Positions 11,754 to 23,056 of a DNA stretch of 64,000 nt are shown one piece after another. The position numbers and the translations under genes were made by a program. Position 1 is the stretch's first letter. Each line of letters begins with the position of its first letter. Below the pieces are notes generated by a model that was not told where the DNA came from, did not search any database, and saw nothing but the letters and a program-made list of their open reading frames with translations. The stretch is from positions 30,389,598 through 30,453,597 of the forward strand of contig CM065297.1 in assembly GCA_032871835.1 (NCBI GenBank), in the 5' to 3' direction. This DNA is from Dipteronia dyeriana. Lineage: Eukaryota > Streptophyta > Magnoliopsida > Sapindales > Sapindaceae.

Positions 11754-13098
11754 CCATGATAGTATTGAAAGATTGGTGGAGGGTGACTCCCCAAGTCTCG
11801 CTGGTAGCTTAGGAAGAAGATAGCAGAGAGAGCGACACTCATTCCCTACAACCGTGATGTTGTTCTGGTCGGAATATCGCTATCAGGACCGGTTTTTCAA
11901 AAAACCCCAATACCTTACTGGAAATAGTTAAGGGGAATTCAACCAAAGAATCAAGCGGCTTTAAAGCCAATAAGGAGTAGGTCGAAGTTGCCTTTGTCGT
12001 ACCGAGAGGGGTATTTTTCCTACCTCATAATTTCAGAATAATCCCTGCTTCCATCGCTATTGTGGAGTCGATCGGCCATCTGAGGGAGAAGTTCGGTGTT
12101 CCTGATAGTATTATGATCACTGTTCCTCATAAGGGGTACAATATGTATAGCCCTCCCCCTAGCGTGCTTCCTATCCATACAGCTGCCCTTGAAAGCAGGG
12201 TTAGGCTGTCTTTCCACCCATCCCTCCGTCGGGTGCTCCATGCCTTTCATCTCGTTCCCATTCAGTTAGCACTAGGGTTTTGGAGGAACCTAGTGGGTTT
12301 CCTCGTTTTGTAGAAGGAGCAGTACGAGAAGGATAATGTTGATAGGGAACTGGGATTAGATAAGTTGCGGTTCATTTTCCAGATCACTGTTTTAACTCTT
12401 GGTCCCAAAGGGCAATTCTATTTTCTGGTGAAGAATAATTTGAAATTCATTGTACTAGGTTCTATAAAGAAAGATGCCTCTTGGAGAGAAGAATGGGTGG
12501 TGGTCGACAGAGATTGGGGAAGATCCGTTTCCACCAGGGGGACAGAGTATCAAGTCCTTACCCGGTTTAATGACAAACCAGTTTGGAGGAAGACCTCTCT
12601 ACCAGCTAGATCAAGGGTAATCTTGAAAGTAATCGTTGACCGTAAGTATGTTAACCTGGAGTTTCCTATCTTGGATGCTTATGATCTTGGCTGGGTGAAC
12701 CGGTATCTGCGTATCTCAGCTACTTCTCTTGGTATGACGAACCTCTTAGTTTCTTGTTGATGTGTGTTTCTTACCTGTCGTTGATGTATTCTAATTCTCT
12801 GTTAATTTGTGCAGTTTCTGCTATTCCATTACCAGTCCAGTGGAAGCCCGACTTACTAGATAGCCAGTCATTTATAAGACTTTCTTCTCCATCTGGTTCC
12901 CCTATCACTCAAACTACTAAGTCTCATCCTCCTTCTTCTCCTACCACGGTGAGGTACATACCCATGGGGATCCCCAAGGCACCTCTCACCTCTCACCTCT
13001 CACCTCTGGACCCACATCTCAAATGGATGTATTCACATCCCGACTGGCCAGGGTAAGAGGTCAGGGATTTGCTGCTCATGCTGCTTCTACCGGTGTTG
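11754..13098 (+). pseudogene. Tat additional gene, gypsy-type 'Transposase_28-like' (PF04195-like) N-terminal part, spliced
   Basis: The product's role is not known; such extra genes accompany Tat-lineage elements on the strand opposite to gag-pol. The reading enters a good frame near 12000 (FVVPRGVFFLPHNFRI, IGHLREKFGVPDSI) and then shows the family core RLSFHPSLRRVLHAFHLVP and ALGFWRNLVGFLVL. An in-frame TAG at 12311-12313 probably replaces Trp. The frame continues to 12731 (GQFYFLVKNN, WREEWVVVDRDWG, KPVWRKTSLPARS). A GT-AG intron is visible at 12732-12814 (83 bp), followed by a proline- and serine-rich exon to about 13096 that ends at a possible second donor, GTAAGT. The rest is lost where a copia LTR begins. 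It is homologous to the minus-strand gene at 18900-23056. Family name is from memory of motifs. Confidence 0.72.
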
Positions 13099-13107
13099 TA
13101 AGTTCCC

Positions 13108-14441
13108 TACTTTCTCTTCTTAGAAAAAATATTTTGACTTTTAATTAAATAATTAATTAATTACCAAATTAATTAATTTCCAATTTAATTAAATAATAAA
13201 ATGAAAAACAGTATAATAAACTATTTTATATAGCCTTGTCGCCCAAGACCACACATGGGTATATATATATTATTTTTCTTATTTTACTTAATCCATTGGA
13301 CCTAAATAAAAAGTCCACACGTGAACTAGACTCATTCTTACTAAAAGAAACAAGTCCACATTGGTCCGGGAGAATATATCAAGTGATCCATACAAGTTCG
13401 TGTGGATTGGGGATCTTGGCGGGCTATCTAAATTTAAGCTCCAATAGACATAACCAAATCGCAATCAACAAATGATTCAGTTAGGTCCGATCTATTAATT
13501 TTAGCTCATTCCACTAAAAAACTAAAATTGAACTCTTAAATAAAGATAGAATAAGTTAATATTGCTCATTCATACCCTAGAAAACTTTATTGGAGATAGT
13601 GTATCCTCGTGAAGAATACTAGTAATCGCCAAGAGCTCGTAAACAGCCTATAGCTCTCCAAGTTACCGTATTTACTCATATGACCACATTTTGAACTTAG
13701 ATATTTTGACCTGTCCATAAGCCATATTTCAATAGACACTATTGAAAACTTAACGTTAAGATTTAATATCCAATACCTCAAAATATCCGCAAGATGGCAT
13801 TCTACTCACATTTAATAAATGGAGCCACGATATCCCATATCTATTAATGAAGTGCTCTATCAATTAACAAATGAATACCACCAAACTATCGAGGATAAAC
13901 TATGCTATATAATCGTACTCATTGATAACTCAAATGATAACACTTGCAACCATAAGTCCATCGTTTATCTCAGGATTGAGATAGACTCTCCAATTGTCTT
14001 CAAATGAAAACTTTTATCAATTGACGGTTCTAGATAAAGTATTTCACTGTGATCCAAATCAATGTACCCAGTGCATTAGATTCTTTTACCTAAAGACACC
14101 ACACTTTGATGATTTTAGACTCATCATAACACATTTGATCCCACTCAAATGCTAGCAAATGAATCTACAACTTTGACAATATAAAGGCGCCCAACCTTTA
14201 TCTTAAGTTATGAATATTATTTAAGACTAACTAAAGAATTGTGTCTACCTCATACATATCTATATATACGAACAATTCTTCTTTTCTTATATTCTTTTGA
14301 CCTTATGATTATTTACTTTTGACAATTATAATAATTAAACTATAAATGCTATAAGATTTGCTAAACTATAAATCACTTTATTAATATGAAAAGATTGTCA
14401 AATACTTTATTATACTCTTACTATCGAGCATATTCCCAATA
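13108..14441 (-). mobile_element. Truncated copia LTR (same family as the solo LTR at 45551-47910)
   Basis: Collinear with 46358-47910: CTTAGAAAAAA then TTGACTTTTAATTAAATAAT at the left, and GACACCACACTTTGATGATT and TTATTTACTTTTGACAAT toward the right. It ends TATTCCCAATA at 14441, the equivalent of the LTR start on the minus strand. The first 0.8 kb of the full LTR are missing. Flanking 5-mers do not match, consistent with truncation rather than a clean insertion. It separates the two Tat pieces, beginning inside the presumed second intron of the Tat gene at left. Confidence 0.88.
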
Positions 14442-14569
14442 GCAGATAGACATCAAAGGAGAAGGGGACGCTTCGAAGATGGATAAAGGTGAAACTGGAG
14501 CGGAAACGCCAATTCATTTCAACCTGACCCAAGGGAGACATCTTCGAAAGATAGGAAAATCCAAAAAGA

Positions 14570-15480
14570 TGAGCTGACTATGGAGGTTACGATTGATGAT
14601 GGTAATTCCGACAAGATAATAAAGCTTGGGGATCAGTTGACATAATAAGTACAGGATGAAATGATCAATTTACTGAAGGAATACAAGGATGTGTTCACAT
14701 GTAAGCATGAGGACATCTAGATGGTATTCTCTCATTATCTAGCGGTTGATCCCAATAGAAAACTAGTCATCTAGAAGCGGGTTAATACTAAGAGAAGCAA
14801 GGCGATCAAGGAAAAGATAGAGAAATTGTTAGCGGCAGGATCCATAAAAGAAGTGCAGTACCCCGAGTGGATCGCCAACGTGGTATTAATAAAAAAAGAA
14901 CGGTCAGTGGGGGATGTGTGTAGACTCTACCGACCTCAACAAAGCATGCCCAAAGGACAGCTTGTAGATGCAACAGCTGGCCACGAACTGTTGAGCTTTA
15001 TGGATGCTTTCTAGGGTCACAACCAGATCTGGATGTTCGAGCCAAATGAAGAAAAAACAAACTTCACAACTGACCAAGGGCTATATTGCTATAAAGTATT
15101 GCTTTTTGGTCTCAAGAATGGCGGGGCAACTTACTAAAGACTGGTAAACAAATTGTTCACCCGACAGATCGATAGAAATATGGAGGCATACATGGATGAC
15201 ATGACAAAAAAGAGCACAACACCCGGAAGGCATGCAACAGATCTCAGGGAGGTCTTTAAGGTATTAAGGAAGTTTGGCATAAAGCGCAACCCAAAGAAGT
15301 ACATGTTCGGGGTACCCTTGTGAAGATCCTTTGGTTTCCAAGTTCATCAGAGAGTAATCAAAGTAAATCCTGAAAAAATAAAATCATTAGAGGAGATGAG
15401 ATCCCTAAGGACCCTAAAAGAAATTCAAAGGCTAACAGGCTATTTAGCATCCCTGAATCGATTTATCAGCAAGTCGATGG
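14570..15480 (+). pseudogene. Tat reverse transcriptase
   Basis: RT copies element RNA into DNA. The frame reads EMINLLKEYKDVFTCKHED, AAGSIKEVQYPEWIANVVLI, LLSFMDAF, then a stop and GHNQIWMF. LLFGLKNGGATY precedes another stop. The catalytic box reads YMDDM at 15189-15203 where family members have YxDD. RVIKVNPEKIKSLEEM and GYLASLNRFISKS close the domain. Stops fall at several places within it. Most are single-base changes (the TAG in DAF-stop-GHN likely replaces a sense codon), so frame is largely kept but function is lost. Confidence 0.88.
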
Positions 15481-15830
15481 ATAAATGCTTGCTTTTTTTC
15501 AGAGCAATAAAAAAGAGCAAGGGATAGAATGGAATGATAAGTGTGAGCATGCTTTCTAGAAGATCAAGGAGTATATAGGTAAAGCACCAATCTTGTCCAA
15601 ACCCCTGGAACGAGAGGTGCTCTACTTGTACCTATCAGTCACAGTTGTGGCGACGGGGCCGGTGCTAGTTTGGATGGATGAGGGTGTACAAAAGTCGGTG
15701 TACTAAACAAGCAAGGCTTCACTGCTAGTAGAAATGAGGTACTCAACAGGTGAGCAGATAGCGCTAGCACTAGTAACAACATTAAGAAAGCTGAGATCAT
15801 ATTTTCAAGCTCATAATATAGAGGTCTAAA
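15481..15830 (+). pseudogene. Tat RNase H (retroviral-type, first copy)
   Basis: RNase H removes the RNA template during cDNA synthesis. Readable pieces are CEHAF then KIKEYIGKAPILSKP, LYLYLSVTVVATGPVLVW, and MRYSTGEQIALALVTTLRKL with RSYFQAH. A frame slip near 15500 and stops at the F-stop-K and Y-stop-T positions break it. It follows RT directly, as in all gypsy elements. Confidence 0.78.
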
Positions 15831-16470
15831 TGAATTGCCCATTGAAGCAGATTCTATCAAAACCAGAGGTGTCCGGGAGGTTAACCATATGGGCAGTAGA
15901 GTTAATTGAATTCAATATGACATACCTGCTAAGAGCTCCAATAAAAGGGCAAGATTCAGCTGACCTAATCATCGAGTTCTTCAAGGCAAACGGCGAGGTG
16001 ATCAAAATGCTCTGGGAAAAGGAAAAGGAAATGGAAAAGGAAAAGGAAAAGGAAAAGGAAGAGTTTTCCTAGAAACTACACGTCAATAGGTCGTCAAACA
16101 CGCATGGCAGTGGGGCGGGCATAGTGATATCCACTCCGGAAGGTGAACAGGTAAAGTATGCCCTACGATTTGACTTCAAAACCACTAATAACAAGGCCGA
16201 ATATGAGTCATTTTTGGTAGGACTTAGGGTTTGCAAGATGCTAGGGGCGGATAAGCTGGAGACATTCAGTGACACGTAGGTGGTATTGAACCAAATCTTG
16301 GATGAATATCAGGCCAAAGATAGCAACATGGCCACTTATTTGGAAATAGCCAGGGTATTGCTTAAGAGATTTAAGACCTAAAGGATTACTCAAATCCTGA
16401 GGGAAAAGAATGAGAAGACTGACACTTTGTCAAAGTTGGCATCAACAACTCTCAGCATACAGTAAAAGGT
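15831..16470 (+). pseudogene. Tat second RNase H (archaeal-type aRH)
   Basis: A linker (15830-16072: SGRLTIWAVELIEFNMTY, then a run of EK dipeptides near 16020-16060) leads into a second RNase H-like domain. This reads VNRSSNTHGSGAGIVISTPEG, FDFKTTNNKAEYESFLVGL and FSDT, then a stop and VVLNQI. The NNKAEYESFLVGL and SDT motifs hold the expected catalytic Glu and Asp. Two consecutive RNase H domains are a Tat-lineage trait. The EK repeat (GAAAAG units at DNA level) seems a local expansion. Confidence 0.8.
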
Positions 16471-17760
16471 TATTCTAGTTGCTCATCTTAAAATACCAAG
16501 CATCGAAGATAAATAGGAGGTGTCAGAAATATGAGTGATGAAATAAGAGCGAGCCACCTAGATGACCCCGATCAAAGAATGCCTAGAAGATGGAATGCTC
16601 CCAGCAAAAGCGACTGAAGCAAAATGCCTCTGGTAAAGAGCCACCAGATACTCGATAGTTGGAGAAGAATTGTATAGGAGAGGATTTTTAAAGGCTTTAT
16701 AAAGATTTGTCTGTCCAACATTAGAAAACACCCATGGAGGGTGTGTGGGAATCACTTCAGAGGTAAATTTTTTATGCATAAGACTCTCAAATAGAGCTTC
16801 TTCTGGTTGACCTTATTCTAGGATGCCTAGACAGTCACAAAACAGTGCGGCAACTGTCAGAGGATAGCTAATGACATCAAACGGTCGCCCGAGTAGCTAA
16901 AGAACTTAATATTGCCCTCGGCGTTTTCCATGTGGGGACTAGATCTGATTGGCTCAATGCCAACGGCAACCAAAGGAGGAGCAAAACATGCCATTGTGGT
17001 TGTAGACTACTTCATAAAATGGATAGAGGCAAAAGCACTAGTGTATATAACTAAGGTTAACACGGCCAATTTTGAGAAGAAGAATATCATCTAACGATTT
17101 GGAATCCCGGACATAATAATCACAGACAGTGGGAACAGTTCGACAGTGACAACTTCAGGGACATATGTCAGGGTTCCTGTATAAAGAATTATTATGCCAT
17201 ATCGACTAATCCTTAGACCAATAACCAGACGAAAGTAGTGAACAAAATAATTAAGCATACCCTGAAAGCAAAGCTGAATGCTAAGAAAGGGAATTGGACA
17301 AACAAGTTGCATGAAGTTTTGTAGGCATATAAGACCACGGAAAGGACTTCGATAGGAGAGACCCCTTATTCACTCACATTCGGGATAAGGCAGTAATCCT
17401 AGTTGAAGTGGTTCATAATTCACCAAGGATAAAACTCTTTAACCCTGAGGCGAATGTGGAAATATTAGAACAAAACCTAGACGAGTTGGTGGAAAAAAGG
17501 GACATGTCAAGGATAAAGAACGCTGCCTATCAGCAAAGGCCAACTAGGTATTATAACTTTCATGTCTAAGTTAGAAGATTTTAGCTCAAGGATTTAGTTC
17601 TCAGAAGGGTATCGCCCAATACAAGGGAGAAATCGGCTGGATCATCGGCAGATAAATGAGAAGGAACATACCAAGTGATCGGGTTGACCGATCATGGGGC
17701 ATATCGCCTTACCCGACCAGATGAGGCGAGTTACCCAGACTGTTCAATGCTCAATACCTA
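16471..17760 (+). pseudogene. Tat integrase
   Basis: After a spacer with ILREKNEKTDTLSKLAS comes the integrase finger area (ATRYSIVGEELYRRGFL, THGGCVG). The core is best preserved at 16912-17094: FSMWGLDLIGSMPTATKGG with the first Asp and AIVVVDYFIKWIEAKAL. It continues with RFGIPDIIITDSGN (second Asp, near 17095-17135). Further pieces are ERTSIGETPYSLTFG and the C-terminal EGTYQVIGLTDHGAYRL at 17660-17710. Many stops and small indels are present. It is followed by non-coding spacer, as expected for Tat. Confidence 0.85.
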
Positions 17761-18899
17761 AAGATGTTCTACCTCTTAAGATCTCCTATTTCTAGTTATT
17801 TCTTTTTAGTTAGAAATTATTCTATTTTGTTCTTAGTGATTTGCTAATTTGTTGAGGTTTCTTTTTAGCTTTCAATAAAAATCTCCTTGAGGGAACAATT
17901 TCAAGAAGTCAAGAAAAGTATTCTAAATTTTCATTCATTTACAAAAACAATCCCGGGGCACCTAGAAGTCGCTTATTGCCAATATGAGCTCCCGGGACGC
18001 CCAGTGAAGGGGCCAAAAACGCATGCTGTAAAGGACAGTCACCAAAACTAACTGGGTGTAATGAAACACTGTTATGGCGACTTCAAGCTGTAAACGCTTA
18101 ATGAGATGCGCCAAGAGTTGAATGAGGGATAAAATATTTATACTTAAAGCAGTTCCGAATAAAATCTATGCGCCTGTAAAATTATTATAATATAAGACAC
18201 CTAATTGCAACGAATCTTGATCAACATACTATTGGGAGAGGTCCCAATGACTTAGTTGATAGATAAAAGACAAGCGTCTACAAATTAGATACCATGTAAA
18301 TCGTCTACAAGAGAACAATATTTGAAAAAAGAATAACAAGCAAAGCAGTCGGGATGCAAAGTAACTGACCAAGTTTGAACCAATGTTGCTCGGTGCAACT
18401 GAAAAATGACCCACACTAAACCCGACCAAGTAAAATCATATGGTCAAAGTTAGGACGATTAACGTAGTCCATACAGTTTAAGTTGATGAATGGTCCTGGC
18501 CATAGTAAGATTACTTGGTTAAAGGTGATACATCCAATTCAAGCATGATAAAAAATGCACAACTAATCAAGAATTGATCATAACTAAACGTGTTAATATG
18601 TTCTCAGTTGAGTCAGTCGACTTGGTGTAAGATAACACACGTAGCTCAGGTCAGTTCATGACTTTGACCACTAATAAAAACGTTCGGTTAAAAGTATACC
18701 ACTTTGCCTAAGCCTGATAATTAACATACGATTCAAGATATGTAACACAAGGTAAGAACAGTAGTCGAAAACAAATAGAATGGTATTAATCACGTTGAAG
18801 ACTGAGGATTACATAAGCAGTTTTTGGGAGATTACAAAAATAATGTTCAGAGAACTACATAAGCAAAACATGCAGAAAGCAGGGCAAAAGAATCAAGTA
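17761..18899 (+). other. Spacer between Tat integrase and the antisense gene
   Basis: No gene. It contains CCCGGGGCACCTAGAAGTC at about 17952 and a nearby CTCCCGGGACGCCCAG at 17989, a pair of CCCGGG-centred words. The rest is unremarkable AT-rich DNA. Confidence 0.45.
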
Positions 18900-20962
18900 T
18901 CTTGAGCGTTCGAGGGACCCCCGGGTCCGAATCTACCAAGTGGAAGGTAATCATCCCCATAACCCTTAGTCAAGTATCCAAAGTATGGCTAACTGATATT
19001 GTCTTCCGGGTCATTTGACATAAAAGGGGAGTAATTTGTGTCGGGCAAAGAACCAACAATAGTTCCCTTTGTTAGGGCAACACTCTCTTCCCCATCATGA
19101 AAGGCCACCAAGGAAGACTTAAAGGGAAGCTCCAAGTCTATAGGGTGGGGGTCTTTCCCGATTGATCTACAACAGGCCTTCCATCTGATCCTCTAGTTCT
19201 TTATGGCTTTCAGGGACTTATCTTTCTGATTCTTGATAGTCCTGTCCCATTTTCAAAGAGCCTCCCCTAAAGACCACTCTTTGCCACAAAATAACGCCTA
19301 AGCAATAGCCAACCCTCTTTTAAACTCCCTGAACATGACAACCTCGAAATCAGGAGATCTCTTGTAATAGTCTACGTTTTGAACCTCAAAGGTTGATCTG
19401 GCCTTCTAAAGAGCACTTCCATACTGACCTACTGTTGTTTTAGATCTTTTACGAGATGCTCGTAGTGGATCTGAGTCTCCTCAGATGCCTGTTGCGACTC
19501 AAGCATGACCTGCTGGGCAGAGATAATGGTGTTTTGGGCATTCCAGATCTCTTATTTAAGTTTATCCACTACTGTTTCAGCAATGATAGCCCTCAATTCA
19601 AGCTCAGTGCCTTGCAACTCTACCCTCATAACCATTTTATCTAGCTCAGCATTCCTTATGGTGTGCCATCTGAAAGTTGTCTCGGTTGTAGAGGCCCTGC
19701 TCTGAACTTTGGCAATAGTCTTCCTTAGGGAAACCTCAGTCGCGGCATGATTCTTCAGTTTCTCCTCGTATTGCCTGACCTTGGATGCACTGGCTGAGGA
19801 AGACTTGAGAGTGTCATTCCTTTTGGTAAGGGCCTTCTTCAATCGGGATATCTCCGTGACTTGTTTCTTCTGATCAGTCAGGGCACGGGTCAGCTCCTCA
19901 TCCGCCTGATAAAAAGATGGGAGGAAAAATAAGACTTCTGATGCATACAAACAAAAGATAAAGGTAGAATACACTTACAAAAACTCATTTATTGAAGATC
20001 ATATGGATACGTTCAAATATAACAGCAATTCTAGGCTCCCTTCAATAGCCATCGTTGATGTACCTCTTACTAGCTGACATGGTATGAATCATGAAAAAGG
20101 GTCGGCACGAGAGGTACTCGAACTGAGAGGTAGAGAAGACCTAGATACAAGAGCAGCAACAGAAGTTGATAGAGCAGTCTTTTAAGACCATGAGTAGAAA
20201 TGGTCGAAGGTATTACCGGAAGGGACCGACCCATGACATTTTACGCCCTTAAAATTCCACCACCCTCATCAGCCTAAAGGATAATTGCAGGGGCCCCAAG
20301 TTCTTACTCTTCAGAGGCTTGACCTTCACTTACACCATCCTGGTTAAGAGGCACAAGAGGTGTATTAGTAGGGGCATTCCCAGCCTGGTTGGTCCTAACA
20401 TCCCTAACCAAATTGGCAACTGCAACACCTAAAGAGATCCTAAACTTGTCAAATTGAAGAGACACACTCTCTTCAATGCTATCAAGAACATCCTCATCAA
20501 CGTAAAAATCCTCCAAGTTAGGCCCATCGCAATCGGAGTCAGAGTCGGTGAAAAAATCTGACGCTTGATAAAAAATTGTAAAGAGGCCTTACTAGGATGT
20601 TGAGCGGGTGGATTGATAAGAGCCCGATCAATGGAAGGATCAGTTTGGCCCCGAGATGGCTTAGGATGAATTGAAGGAACTGTCTGTTATGGCATGCCCA
20701 TATCACCGGCTCTGACCGGGGCTAGCTCAGTTGTCACAGTCGGGGTAGATGAAAGAGGAACATATGTTATGGATTTACTGGTCACCCCTTCTCTTTGATC
20801 GATGCTCCCATGAAATTAAGTTATTTAAGGTCATATGATAATCCTCATCATCCTTATCAAGGATGATAGGATCAACCCCTGACCGGGAGGCCATTGGACC
20901 AGTAGTAGGTGGAGCCTCCATTCATTTACGGATGGCCTCAGGGGGTAAATGACCCCTTCATA

Positions 20963-21199
20963 TAAACATGTCCACGATTTTGGTTCGGTTCAGTTTCGGT
21001 TTTGAGCCAACGGTTATATTCCCCTGTTCCCCAGTTCCCCGGTTCTGTCAGTTTAAGTTTTTTAACCAAATATCATATCAACAATCAACCTAAATCTCCC
21101 AATCTTCCTAACCTAGATTTTCCCACATCTACAAAAATCTCAAAATTTCTAATTATATACATTCATCCCTAAATCTCCCCTAAATTTTCTCAAATCATC

Positions 21200-21235
<36 letters not shown>

Positions 21236-21848
21236 ACTCTCTCACATACAAAAATCACTCATCACCGATTCACCGGTCCACCGGTCCACCATCTTCATCT
21301 TCTTTATCCAGCCATCATCTTCTTCTTTCTTCTTCGTCAGTAGATAGATCGATCTATGATGGAATTGATGTGGATCTGTGAAAGAGAGAGAGAGATCGAT
21401 GGATCTGTTGATGAAATCGGTGGATGGAATCGATGCATCTGGATGTAATTGGTGGATGGATCGAGCATGGATATGGGTATTCTGGAAAGAAGAAAGAAGA
21501 AACAAAAAAGAGAGAAAGAGAGATATCAGAGATTTAGAGAGATAGATCGAAGAAAGAAACAAAAATGAGAGAGAGAGAGAGCGGGGATTTCTCATGTATG
21601 AGATTTGAAGAAAGATAAAGAGATAAAGAGATAAAGAGAAAAATAAAAAATTAAAAAATATAAAAAGAAAATTGGCTAGAACTGGCGATTCCATGTCGAT
21701 TTTTTTAGGAGAACCGGAACCGAACTTTAAACCCCACAGTTACGATTTTGGTTTTGGAACTGGCTCTACGGTTTCGATTACGGTTATGGTTAATTTCACC
21801 TGGTTACGGTTCGGTTCCACGGTTTGAACTGGATCGTGGTCATGTCTA
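20963..21848. mobile_element. Non-autonomous hAT-like element (886 bp)
   Basis: Terminal inverted repeats TAAACATGTCCACGAT (left) and TAGACATGACCACGAT (right, reverse complement) match at 14 of 16 positions. Flanking 8-mers CCTTCATA (20955-20962) and CCTCAATA (21849-21856) agree at 6 of 8, consistent with an old hAT target duplication. GGTTCGGTT/AACCGGAACCG words fill both subterminal zones, as in other hAT elements here. The interior is low-complexity (a TA repeat at about 21203-21232, GA-rich tracts) and has no transposase. The minus-strand open frame at 21242-21694 is composition-driven. It interrupts the Tat antisense gene. Confidence 0.75.
21203..21232. repeat. TA microsatellite
   Basis: About fifteen TA dinucleotides inside the small hAT-like element. 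Confidence 0.95.
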
Positions 21849-23056
21849 CCTCAATAGTCTTGGCCACTTTACCGCTAGAAATTTATCCACCAAAATCCTC
21901 TCTAATTGTCATGTCCTTGCTTGGCATATCTGTGTTAGACCTTTCTCTACTGGACCTGTCTCGGTCAAACCTCTATTGGGTTGACCAGCCCCGGGTAGAC
22001 CTATCACTAGACGACCTTCTTCTACTTTCTCTGAGAAGAACATCATGTTCACTCCCTTCAGAGTGCTCAGTGGGAGCCACTGAAGTATTACGACCAGGCT
22101 CATATATATGCTCCACTAAGTCTAGCTCGAGGGGCGTAATTCCTCAAGCAATCTGATCGGCGGCCGCTTTCCTGCTCACCCAATCGAGGTTTTTAGCTTT
22201 CTCGCTTGCTCACCAACAACAACATCCATATTGTACACTAAAAAGAGAATCCAAAGAAGAACAATAAGGACAAGTAAGAACAACCAAAATCCAAGTAATA
22301 AGGAAGTCAAGACTCACAGCGCTTACGCTATGAAGAGATAGTTGGGAAAAGCCCTAACTTGATCAACTCTTTCTCTGCGTACAGATTACTGTTATCCCTA
22401 ACCTCTTATAAAGTCTAGGCCACCTTGACAACCTTGTTTGCCTGGCTCCAATTCATCACAGGTGCAGTCTTACTCCACAACTCGGAGCTACAGAAGTGCC
22501 TCGGGACACTACTTCTAGCTAGACACCGGTTGGGATCTGCCATCATGACCTTACCCCAATCGCCACTAACGAAGAACCAGTTATTTTTTCAATACTTGTT
22601 TGAAGAGGGGAAACCCCAGATATAGCCTTTGTGGTCCTTATGAGTGGGAGGGGCATGCTTATCCTCAAAGCTATGAGCAATCTGGGTGCTCAAGGAGGTC
22701 AACTATAAATAGAAAGTGCCTTCAACGTCCGAGCATCCAAAAGTATAAAAGTTGTGTATCTCTTGGCGGGTCGAGGGGTACTGGGCCCTGATCTTCTTCC
22801 ACGGGTGCCATAAGCTGATTAGCACTAGATATGAGTTAGAGGTCAGTTGCACAGGAGAAATACCTATATCGACCAAAAACTGAGCAATAAAGAGTTGAAT
22901 AGGGATGGTGACCCTAGAAGTCAGCATGGTCCCGTAAAAAGTAATAGCACCAGACGAAGGGTTCAATACAGCACGCTCACCGCTGGAGATCAGTTGCACC
23001 AAACGAGGGGTGTCTAACCAATCCCTAAACTTTCCAAGTTCATCATCAGTCACCAC

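Larger units (their letters stand above)
18900..23056 (-). pseudogene. Tat additional gene in antisense, coiled-coil protein with PF04195-like N-terminus, split by a hAT insertion
   Basis: Function unknown. The N-terminus (23056-22700) reads KFRDWLDTPRLVQLISSGER, SRVTIPIQLFIAQFLVDIGI and SPVQLTSNSYLVLISLWHPW. KGYIWGFPLF and NWFFVSGDWGKVMMADPN follow near 22600-22500, matching the FYFL and WVVVDRDWG parts of the + strand homologue at 11754-13098. An Arg/Ser-rich linker (22110-21860: RRRSSSDRSTRGWS, RDRSSRERSNTD) is cut by a small hAT element (20963-21848). An acidic exon (20516-20304), a 73-bp GT-AG intron (19906-19978) and a heptad-rich coiled coil (19905-19440, DEELTRALTDQKKQVTEISR) follow. 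The C-terminal block near 19370-18950 includes SPDFEVVMFREFKRGLAIAQ. Frameshifts and stops (for example around 22575) disable it. Confidence 0.75.

Noticed and set aside
13092..14446. Target duplication around the copia LTR fragment
   Set aside because: GGTGT on the left and GCAGA on the right differ, and the LTR is truncated on the left, so a clean insertion is not supported.
21242..21694. 150-codon open frame on the minus strand
   Set aside because: Composed of low-complexity Ser/Leu/Phe runs from GA-rich DNA inside a small hAT-like element; no domain, no homologue in the window.
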